DNA of 21,925 nt, from contig JBNKUL010000029.1 of assembly GCA_050298555.1 (NCBI GenBank), positions 1 through 21,925 of the forward strand. Direction: 5' to 3'. The stretch comes from JAPHSX01 sp050298555 (lineage in GTDB: Bacteria > Pseudomonadota > Gammaproteobacteria > Thiohalomonadales > Thiohalomonadaceae). Below, in pieces: positions 14,458 through 20,869 of this stretch. The position numbers and the translations under genes are program-made. Below the pieces are notes generated by a model. It was not told the DNA's origin. It saw only the letters and a list, made by a program, of their open reading frames with translations, and did no database searches. The stretch's first letter is position 1, and the number at the start of each line of letters is the position of its first letter.

Positions 14458-15600
14458 CTACTCTTCACGTCTATAGGGGAGGCGGCCCCTCAACTCATCC
14501 ATATATTCCAGCATCGCCTCATGTTCATGGGCAAGATAGGAGCTCACCGCCGCGGCAAAGCGCGGTTCGGCCAACCAGTGGGCGGACCAGGTGGGTACCG
14601 GTTCAAAACCACGCCCGACCTTGTGTTCCCCCTGGGCACCCGGCTCGAAGCGCTTGAGCCCGTTGGCGATACAGTACTCGAGCCCCTGATAGTAACAGAG
14701 TTCGAAGTGCAGGCTGTGGAATGCCTCGCTGCAGCCCCAGTGGCGGCCATAGAGGGTGTCGTTAGAGCGAAGCGAAAGGGCCGCGGCCACATACTCTCCG
14801 CGATGCTTCGCCATCACCAACACCACGGAGTCCGGCATGCTCTGACCCAGGTGGCGGAAGAATCCTTCGTTCAGGGTGGCATAGCCCCAGTGCTTTTCGA
14901 AAGTGGAGAGATAGAAGCGGGTGAAGATGCGCCACTGTTGCTCACTAATTTGATGCCCGTTCAACACCTCGATTTCGATTCCTTGTTCCGCAACTCGGCG
15001 GCGCTCGCGTTTGAGCTTCTTGCGCTTGGTGGAGGTAAAGGTAGAAAGGTAATCATCAAAATCACGATAGCCACGATTGAACCAGTGGAACTGTGTTCCA
15101 GTACGGCGCATCATGCCGCACCGTTCCAGTGCAGCGGTATCCTCCTCTTCGGTAAAAAGAATATGCAGCGACGAGGTGCACTGTTCTCGTGCAAAGTCGA
15201 GCGCCGCCTTCCCCAGTTGACGCTTTATCTCAGATTTATCCACGCCATCGGCAACAAGAAGACGTGGGCCGGTAACCGGAGAGTAGGGAACACCGCTCAC
15301 CAGTTTCGGGTAGTAGGCAAGTCCCGCACGTTGATAGGCGTCGGCCCAGCTCCAGTCGAAGACAAACTCCCCGTAGGAGTTGTCTTTAAGGTAGAGCGGC
15401 ATTGCACCCAACAGCTTCCCCTTATCGTCTTCCAGCAACAGGTGGCGGGGATGCCAGCCCCACTTTTCACCGACACAGCCGGAGCTCTCCAGTCCATGCA
15501 GAAATTCATGGCATACAAAAGGATTATTGACTACACCATCGAGGGCGTTCCATGCGCCTGCACTGACATCACCAATTGAATAAATTACGTTAGTCTGCAT
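14458..15600 (-). CDS. FemAB-like/GNAT-superfamily acyltransferase (COG3146/DUF482 type)
   Basis: This 380-residue cytoplasmic protein has no signal peptide or membrane helix. I recognise the COG3146 FemAB-like pattern: NPFVCHEFLHGLESSGCVG near the start, WGWHPRHLLLE, GEFVFDWSWADAYQRAGLAYYPKLV, a basic TSTKRKKLKRERR block at about 190-202, LYGRHWGC, FHSLHFELCYYQGLEYCI, and RFEPGAQGEHKVGRGFEPVPTWSAHW. Members are annotated as peptidoglycan biosynthesis or N-acyltransferase proteins, but substrates are unknown. It is the first gene of an operon with aat and bpt, which have a related double-GNAT fold and use aminoacyl-tRNA. Whether this one does so too is open. The ATG at 15600 lacks a clear Shine-Dalgarno, but the homology supports it. 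Confidence 0.87.
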   Translation of the reverse strand: MQTNVIYSIGDVSAGAWNALDGVVNNPFVCHEFLHGLESSGCVGEKWGWHPRHLLLEDDKGKLLGAMPLYLKDNSYGEFVFDWSWADAYQRAGLAYYPKLVSGVPYSPVTGPRLLVADGVDKSEIKRQLGKAALDFAREQCTSSLHILFTEEEDTAALERCGMMRRTGTQFHWFNRGYRDFDDYLSTFTSTKRKKLKRERRRVAEQGIEIEVLNGHQISEQQWRIFTRFYLSTFEKHWGYATLNEGFFRHLGQSMPDSVVLVMAKHRGEYVAAALSLRSNDTLYGRHWGCSEAFHSLHFELCYYQGLEYCIANGLKRFEPGAQGEHKVGRGFEPVPTWSAHWLAEPRFAAAVSSYLAHEHEAMLEYMDELRGRLPYRREE

Positions 15601-15660
15601 AACAGTTTTAGTTACATATTAATAATTCATTTATATGTGGATAGAGAGAGCTTTAACAAC

Positions 15661-15690
15661 CCCTGTCAGGGTAATACCCAATTGTGGGTA
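15661..15690. promoter_or_regulatory. Two adjacent inverted repeats in the acyltransferase-aer intergenic region
   Basis: CCCTG-T-CAGGG (15661-15671) is followed by TACCCA-ATTG-TGGGTA (15675-15690); both have perfect arms. They lie in the 251-bp region between divergent genes, 61-90 bases upstream of the acyltransferase start, where an operator for that operon would be expected. No known regulator consensus is recognised. Confidence 0.35.
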
Positions 15691-15746
15691 GACGACTATA
15701 TTAGTGGTTGATGTTACAAAAATATGTCAGTAGGTTGTGAGTTAGA

Positions 15747-15773
15747 TAAAGTCCTTAAGGTATTGGCGGTAAC
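15747..15773 (+). promoter_or_regulatory. Weak FliA (sigma-28)-like promoter ahead of aer
   Basis: TAAAGTCC, an 11-base spacer and GCGGTAAC (15766-15773) resemble the flagellar sigma-28 pattern TAAAGTTT-N11-GCCGATAA. The -35 half matches 6 of 8 and the -10 half 4 of 8. It lies about 80 bases before a chemotaxis receptor, the gene class FliA usually controls. The -10 half overlaps a perfect palindrome, TAACGGCCGTTA (15770-15781). Confidence 0.3.
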
Positions 15774-15851
15774 GGCCGTTATCTGGAAGTACAGCGGGAA
15801 TAGTAAATTTGGATGGATGAGCGCTAAATCGAGAAGTAAGGGTGTGTATCA

Positions 15852-17441
15852 ATGAAGAAGAACCTCCCCATTACCGGGGTTGAGCAGAGCTACGCGGAAG
15901 ATGCGAATATCCTTTCAACTACCGACCTGAAGGGAACAATTACTTATGTTAACGATACCTTCATCGACATCAGTGGCTTTACTGAAGAGGAGCTGATTGG
16001 GAAGAACCACAATGTCGTCCGCCACCCGGAGATGCCGCCCGCCGCCTTCCAGAACCTGTGGGACACCGTCAAGGACGGTCGCTCATGGATGGGGATCGTA
16101 AAGAACCGCTGCAAAAATGGCGACCACTACTGGGTCGACGCCTTCGCCACCCCAATACGCCAGAACGGCCAGACTGTTGAGTATCAGTCAGTGCGTTCCA
16201 AGCCCAAGGCCGAGCATGTAGAGCGTGCCGAGAAGATCTATCAGCAGCTGAACGCCGGCAAGGTACCGAAAGAGATCACACCGGCAACCCTGACGGTCAC
16301 CCACAAAATGATGCTAAGTGTCGTATCTGCTGTGACACTTGCTGTAGTGATCGCCTCCATTATTAACGGTATCAGTCTCACGTCGATACTGACCACCGTC
16401 CTGCTGACCTCAACATTTGCCTCAGCTGCTATCTATGTCCTGATGCGTCCACTCGATGGCATCGCGAAAAAGGCGCAACGTATCGTCGGCAACCCGATCT
16501 CCCGTTATGTCTATTCCGGTCGACGTGACCAGTTCGGCTGTGTGATGACGGCGATGAAGATGCTCGAGGAAGAGAGTGGAGCCATCATCGGCCGTATCTC
16601 CGACTCATCGAAAAAGGTCTCTGCCGGTGCGGAAGAGCTGATGGCCACCGTAGAACTGACCACCCAGGGGGTGCATCAGCAGCACTCCGAGACCGACCAG
16701 GTGGCGACCGCTGTCAACGAGATGACCGCCAGTATCACCGAGGTGGCTGGCAATGCACAGCTGGCGGCTGATGCCGCGACCAACGGCAGCGAAGAGGTCA
16801 ATAATGGCCGCTCCGTGGTCAACAGCACCATGCACACCATCGAGGACCTGGCCAAGGAGGTGGTTAAGGCGGCTGAGGTCATCAAGGAGGTGGAGGCCGA
16901 CAGTAACAATATCAGCACCATTCTCGACGTTATCCGAGGCATCTCCGAGCAGACCAACCTGCTGGCGCTAAACGCCGCCATCGAGGCTGCCCGTGCCGGT
17001 GAGCAGGGCCGCGGCTTCGCCGTGGTCGCCGATGAGGTGCGAACCCTGGCAACGCGCACCAACGAGGCGACCCAGGAGATCCAGACAATGATCGAAAAGC
17101 TGCAGAATGGTTCACGTCAGGCGGTAAGCGTGATGGAGCACAGCAGCGAGCAGGCCAACACCAGCGTTGAGCAGGCTGCCGAAGCGGTGGCATCGCTGAA
17201 CAACATCTCTCAGGCCATCGATACCATTAACGACATGAGCACCCAGATCGCTACCGCCGTTGAGGAGCAGAGCGCCGTGGCCGAGGAGATCAACCGCAGC
17301 ATCATCACCATCCGCGACGTCTCCGAAAGTACCATGGAGGGAGCGCGCAACAGCAATGAGGCTAGTATGCAAATGGCCGAAATGGCACGCGGGCTGTTGG
17401 TGCTGGCAGACGAGTTCTGGGCAAAAAAGCTGGAACGTTAA
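15852..17441 (+). CDS. aer: PAS-domain methyl-accepting chemotaxis protein, Aer-type energy-taxis receptor
   Basis: The 529-residue receptor has an N-terminal cytoplasmic PAS domain (about 10-120), two adjacent membrane helices (about 153-173 and 177-197), a HAMP-like linker, and a long coiled-coil signalling domain whose tip is at residues 364-400 (ISEQTNLLALNAAIEAARAG onward). This matches Aer, which senses redox through FAD rather than a periplasmic ligand. PAS residues linked to FAD in E. coli Aer are present as Arg57, His58 and Trp70, with Asp60 replaced by Glu60. KNGDHYWV is also shared. There is no C-terminal CheR-docking pentapeptide (it ends AKKLER). A strong terminator follows. No che genes are nearby. 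Confidence 0.93.
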   Translation: MKKNLPITGVEQSYAEDANILSTTDLKGTITYVNDTFIDISGFTEEELIGKNHNVVRHPEMPPAAFQNLWDTVKDGRSWMGIVKNRCKNGDHYWVDAFATPIRQNGQTVEYQSVRSKPKAEHVERAEKIYQQLNAGKVPKEITPATLTVTHKMMLSVVSAVTLAVVIASIINGISLTSILTTVLLTSTFASAAIYVLMRPLDGIAKKAQRIVGNPISRYVYSGRRDQFGCVMTAMKMLEEESGAIIGRISDSSKKVSAGAEELMATVELTTQGVHQQHSETDQVATAVNEMTASITEVAGNAQLAADAATNGSEEVNNGRSVVNSTMHTIEDLAKEVVKAAEVIKEVEADSNNISTILDVIRGISEQTNLLALNAAIEAARAGEQGRGFAVVADEVRTLATRTNEATQEIQTMIEKLQNGSRQAVSVMEHSSEQANTSVEQAAEAVASLNNISQAIDTINDMSTQIATAVEEQSAVAEEINRSIITIRDVSESTMEGARNSNEASMQMAEMARGLLVLADEFWAKKLER

Positions 17442-17459
17442 TCGATATCCAGAGAGAAT

Positions 17460-17496
17460 AAAGCAGGTGAGGCTGTCAGCCTCACCTGCTTTTTTT
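17460..17496 (+). terminator. Very strong intrinsic terminator after aer
   Basis: Fifteen-base perfect arms, AAAGCAGGTGAGGCT (17460-17474) and AGCCTCACCTGCTTT (17478-17492), enclose the loop GTC and run into seven T (17490-17496). It ends aer transcription. The modA start codon lies only 13 bases after the last T. Confidence 0.95.
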
Positions 17497-17501
17497 ATAT
17501 C
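17473..17501 (+). promoter_or_regulatory. Candidate promoter for modA overlapping the aer terminator
   Basis: CTGTCA (17473-17478, 4 of 6 matches to TTGACA) lies across the terminator loop. A 17-bp spacer leads to TATATC (17496-17501, 4 of 6 matches to TATAAT). Transcription from it would begin about 7 bases later, at or within a base or two of the modA ATG at 17510. The match is moderate, and the argument rests mainly on the lack of space for any other promoter after the terminator. Confidence 0.35.
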
Positions 17502-17509
17502 ATTACCAT

Positions 17510-18268
17510 ATGAAACATACATCACCACGCATTGTGCTGCTCGCGATTCTACTGCTGCAGTTCTTCTCACCCTCTGCCCACGCCGCTGAGGTAAGAGTGG
17601 CGATCGCCGCAAACTTCACTGGGACGGCCAAGCAGCTCATTAAGCTGTTTGAGCAGCAAACCCCGCATACCGTGAGGGCCAGCTACGGCTCCACCGGTAA
17701 GCTCTATGCGCAAATCGTCAACGGCGCACCCTACGATATCCTCCTCGCCGCCGATACGGCGCGTCCCAGGCGGCTGGTGGAGGAGGGCAGGGCCGTTGCC
17801 GATAGCCGTTTCACCTATGCTCGCGGCAAGCTGGTGCTGTGGAGCGCCGATCCACTGCTGTTTCTCGATGGCCGCGACTTTCTGGAGCAGGGGGAGTTGC
17901 GCCGCCTTGCCATCGCCAATCCGCAGACGGCCCCCTATGGGCTGGCGGCACAACAGGCACTGGAGAAGCTGGGGGTCTGGCAGAGGGTTGCGCCCAGGCT
18001 CGTGCGCGGCGACTCCATCGCCCAGGCATTCCAGTTTGTCGCCACCTCGAATGCCGAGGCAGGACTGGTCGCCGCCTCACAGGTAAAGGAGTGGCCCCAC
18101 GCAGGGAGCCAGTGGACGGTACCAACGGGGCTCTATGCGCCGATTGCACAGCAGGCGGTCACACTCAAGCGGGGAAAGGAGAACACGGCTGCCGCGGCCT
18201 TTATGCGGTTCCTTACAGGCACCCAGGCACGTAAAGTAATTCAGCAACAGGGCTATGCTGTGGAATAA
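17510..18268 (+). CDS. modA: Molybdate ABC transporter, periplasmic substrate-binding protein
   Basis: This 252-residue secreted protein has a Sec signal peptide (hydrophobic IVLLAILLLQFF, cleavage after AHA at about residue 25). The mature protein starts EVRVAIAANFTGTAKQL. Oxyanion-contact loops typical of ModA are present: AANFTGT, YGSTGKLYAQI, LAADTARPRRL, NPQTAPYGLAA and ATSNAEAGLVA. It captures molybdate (or tungstate) for ModB-ModC. No Shine-Dalgarno precedes the ATG, and the only in-frame upstream codons before a stop at 17468 contain no ATG, GTG or TTG. The start is therefore well fixed and the mRNA may be leaderless. A ModE-type operator was not found. modB follows after 36 bases. 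Confidence 0.96.
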   Translation: MKHTSPRIVLLAILLLQFFSPSAHAAEVRVAIAANFTGTAKQLIKLFEQQTPHTVRASYGSTGKLYAQIVNGAPYDILLAADTARPRRLVEEGRAVADSRFTYARGKLVLWSADPLLFLDGRDFLEQGELRRLAIANPQTAPYGLAAQQALEKLGVWQRVAPRLVRGDSIAQAFQFVATSNAEAGLVAASQVKEWPHAGSQWTVPTGLYAPIAQQAVTLKRGKENTAAAAFMRFLTGTQARKVIQQQGYAVE

Positions 18269-18304
18269 TAGGCCTCTTCTTACGCAGGAAAGAGAACGGG
18301 TGTA

Positions 18305-18979
18305 ATGGAATTTGACTGGCAACCGGTAATATTGAGCCTCAAATTAGCGGCAGCAACCACCGTACTGCTGCTGTTTATCGGCACCCCCATCGCTTGGTGG
18401 CTTTCCCAGACCCAATGCCGTCTCAAGCACGCGGTCGGCGCCGTGGTGGCAATGCCGCTAGTGCTGCCTCCGACGGTACTCGGTTTCTACCTGCTGATCT
18501 TTCTCGGCCCCAACGGGCCCGGCGGCGAGTTCACCCAGTCGCTGGGGCTGGGCACGCTCCCCTTTACCTTTGCCGGGCTCGTTGTCGCCTCGGTGATCTA
18601 CTCCATGCCCTTTGTGGTACAACCGCTACAGAACGCCTTCGAAGCGATGGGGCAGCGGCCGCTCGAGGTCGCCGCCACCCTGCGCTCATCGGGCCTGGAC
18701 CGCTTTTTTCATGTCACCCTGCCGCTGGCTCGCCCCGGCTTTCTTACCGCCATGGTGCTCGGCTTTGCCCATACCGTCGGTGAATTCGGTGTCATCCTGA
18801 TGATCGGCGGTAATATCCCCGGTGAGACCAAGGTGCTCTCCATCGCCGTCTACGACCATGTGGAGATGCTGCAGTACGACCAGGCCCACCTCATCTCCCT
18901 GGGCATGGTCGGCTTCGCCTTCCTGGTACTGTTCCTGCTCTATCTCCTCAACGGTCGCCTGCACAGGAGTAGCCTGTAA
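18305..18979 (+). CDS. modB: Molybdate ABC transporter permease
   Basis: The 224-residue inner-membrane protein has about five hydrophobic helices. The inner-membrane coupling (EAA) motif EVAATLRSSGLDRFFHVTLP, at about residues 121-140, contacts the ATPase ModC. Family hallmarks are the MPLVLPPTVLGFYLL segment and FAHTVGEFGVILMIGGNIPGET with a conserved Glu-Phe-Gly, both standard in ModB/CysT-type permeases. It forms the homodimeric channel for molybdate. The stop (TAA 18977-18979) shares one base with the modC start (TAATG), indicating tight translational coupling. Confidence 0.97.
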   Translation: MEFDWQPVILSLKLAAATTVLLLFIGTPIAWWLSQTQCRLKHAVGAVVAMPLVLPPTVLGFYLLIFLGPNGPGGEFTQSLGLGTLPFTFAGLVVASVIYSMPFVVQPLQNAFEAMGQRPLEVAATLRSSGLDRFFHVTLPLARPGFLTAMVLGFAHTVGEFGVILMIGGNIPGETKVLSIAVYDHVEMLQYDQAHLISLGMVGFAFLVLFLLYLLNGRLHRSSL

Positions 18980-20058
18980 TGACTGGCATTCATGCGCAGA
19001 TCCAGGCCAGGCTCGACGATTTCGAGCTGGATGTCGAGCTCGACCTGCCGCCGCAGGGCATTACCGCCCTGTTTGGCCACTCCGGCTCGGGCAAGACCAC
19101 CATCCTGCGGGCCATCGCCGGGCTGCAGCGTTTCAAGGGAGAACTGATCGTCGATGGAGAAGCCTGGCAGAAGGGGTGGCGGCGGCTTCCGGTGCATAAG
19201 CGTCGCCTCGGTTATGTCTTCCAGGAGGCGAGCCTCTTCCCCCACCTCTCGGTCGAGAAGAACCTGCTGTTCGGCTACAAACGTATCCCCAAAAAAGAGC
19301 GTCAGCTTACCCTGGAACAGGTCGATGAGTGGCTGGGGCTGGAGCCGCTGATGTCACGCCGCACCCAGCATCTCTCCGGCGGTGAGCGCCAGCGGGTGGC
19401 CATCGGCCGCGCCCTGCTCAGTAACCCCAGTCTGCTGCTGATGGACGAACCGCTCTCGGCGCTGGACCTGCAGAGCAAGCGTGAGATCATGCCCTATCTG
19501 GCACAGCTGCACGACCACCTGCCGATCCCGGTGATCTACGTCAGCCACTCGGTAGAGGAGGTGGCGCAGCTGGCCGACCACATGGTCTGGTTGAAGGGAG
19601 GCAGACTGCAGGACAGCGGCACCGTATCGAAGATACTCAGCAAGATGGAGCTGGCCATCTCCTACGGCAATGAGGCGGCATCGGCCATCGATACCATCGT
19701 CGCCGGCCACGACAAAAAGTACCACCTCACCGCGCTCGACTGCCGTTTCGGCCGCCTGTGGGTAAAGATGATACCCAAGCGTATTCGAGAGAGGGTGCGG
19801 GTGCGCATCCCGGCACGGGACGTCAGCCTCAGTCTGGAGCAGGAGCGCAAGAGTAGCATCCTCAATATCTGGCACGCCGAGGTCGTCGATATCGCCGCCG
19901 CGGAGGAGGGGCAGGTACTGGTGAAGCTCTGTTGCCCCGAACGGCGCGATGAGCAGCCACTGCTGGCCCGCATCACCACCAAATCACTGGACAACCTGGC
20001 CCTACGCGAAGGCAGCAAGGTCTATGCACGCATCAAGAGCGTCGGCCTGCTTGAGTAA
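18979..20058 (+). CDS. modC: Molybdate ABC transporter ATP-binding protein
   Basis: This 359-residue ATPase powers molybdate import. The nucleotide domain has Walker A GHSGSGKT (33-40), a Q-loop at Gln82, signature LSGGERQRVA (132-141), Walker B LLLMDEP with Asp156-Glu157, and switch His190. The C-terminal part (about 285-357) is the TOBE/Mop-like molybdate-binding domain that lets ModC sense cytoplasmic molybdate, with IPARDVSLSLE as its typical opening. Length equals the family norm (about 352-360). It overlaps modB by one base. The next gene, encoding a LolA-like protein, follows after 22 bases, so the transcript may continue. Confidence 0.97.
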   Translation: MTGIHAQIQARLDDFELDVELDLPPQGITALFGHSGSGKTTILRAIAGLQRFKGELIVDGEAWQKGWRRLPVHKRRLGYVFQEASLFPHLSVEKNLLFGYKRIPKKERQLTLEQVDEWLGLEPLMSRRTQHLSGGERQRVAIGRALLSNPSLLLMDEPLSALDLQSKREIMPYLAQLHDHLPIPVIYVSHSVEEVAQLADHMVWLKGGRLQDSGTVSKILSKMELAISYGNEAASAIDTIVAGHDKKYHLTALDCRFGRLWVKMIPKRIRERVRVRIPARDVSLSLEQERKSSILNIWHAEVVDIAAAEEGQVLVKLCCPERRDEQPLLARITTKSLDNLALREGSKVYARIKSVGLLE

Positions 20059-20080
20059 CAAAACTGGGGAGAATGAGTCT

Positions 20081-20863
20081 ATGTCACTATTTAGCGCTAA
20101 ACAGCTGCGAAAAAACCTCCCGCTCCTATTTACCCTCTTCCTGCTCTTCCTGCTCTACCTGCCTGCCGCCCAGGCCATGGATATCGACCAGTTGATGACC
20201 CATATCGATGAGCTGTGGCGCGGCGACACCTCCCAGGCCACCATGACCATGACGGTGAAGACACGCCGGTATGAGCGCACCATGACGATGGAGGCCTGGT
20301 CGCGCGGCAAGGAACACTCACTGATCGTGATTCGCGAACCGGTTAAGGACCGCGGTATCGCCACGCTGAAGGTGAAGGAAAATATCTGGAACTACCTGCC
20401 GAAGATCAACCGTGTCACCAAGGTGCCGGCCAGCATGATGGCCGGCTCCTGGATGGGCAGCCACTTCACCAACGACGACCTGGTAAAAGAGAGCACCTAT
20501 GTGGACGACTACTCCTCGGTGATCAGCTTCGAGGGGGAACGTGACGGCAGCCAGATCTACGAAGTGACCTCGACGCCAAAACCGGATGCCGCGGTGGTGT
20601 GGGGCAAGGTGGTGATGGACATTCGCCAGGACAACTTCGCCCCTGTCAGCGCCCGCTATTATGATGAGGAGGGGGTACAGGTACGGGTAATGCGTTTCGA
20701 TCAAATTAAAGTCGTGGATGGTCGGGCGATCCCGATGCGCATGACCCTGATACCGGAGGACAAACCGGGGGAGTCCACCATCGTCGTCTATGAAGAGATC
20801 GCCTTCGGTGTCGCCCTGGACGACAACTTCTTCTCCCTGCGCGGACTCAAGCGGCAGCGTTAA
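20081..20863 (+). CDS. LolA-like periplasmic outer-membrane lipoprotein-sorting family protein
   Basis: This 260-residue secreted protein has a signal peptide with a leucine-rich core (about residues 14-27) and likely cleavage after AAQA at about 32. The mature part has the LolA-like beta-sheet pattern: ATMTMTVKTRRYERTMTMEA, LIVIREPVKDRGIATLK, WNYLPKINRVTKVPASMM, GSWMGSHFTNDDLVKES, and RYYDEEGVQVRVMRFD. Such proteins are annotated as outer membrane lipoprotein-sorting protein and commonly sit beside FtsX/MacB-type permeases, as here. The true cargo is unknown. ATG 20081 is chosen because GGGGAGA lies at 20066-20072 and a proper signal peptide follows. The open frame extends upstream into modC but without a plausible start. 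Confidence 0.87.
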   Translation: MSLFSAKQLRKNLPLLFTLFLLFLLYLPAAQAMDIDQLMTHIDELWRGDTSQATMTMTVKTRRYERTMTMEAWSRGKEHSLIVIREPVKDRGIATLKVKENIWNYLPKINRVTKVPASMMAGSWMGSHFTNDDLVKESTYVDDYSSVISFEGERDGSQIYEVTSTPKPDAAVVWGKVVMDIRQDNFAPVSARYYDEEGVQVRVMRFDQIKVVDGRAIPMRMTLIPEDKPGESTIVVYEEIAFGVALDDNFFSLRGLKRQR

Positions 20864-20869
20864 CGCCAC

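Noticed and set aside
14326..15579. A 417-codon plus-strand open frame across the acyltransferase gene and part of aat
   Set aside because: Both minus-strand proteins have recognisable family motifs and operon spacing. The plus-strand product matches nothing familiar and has no Shine-Dalgarno-led start.
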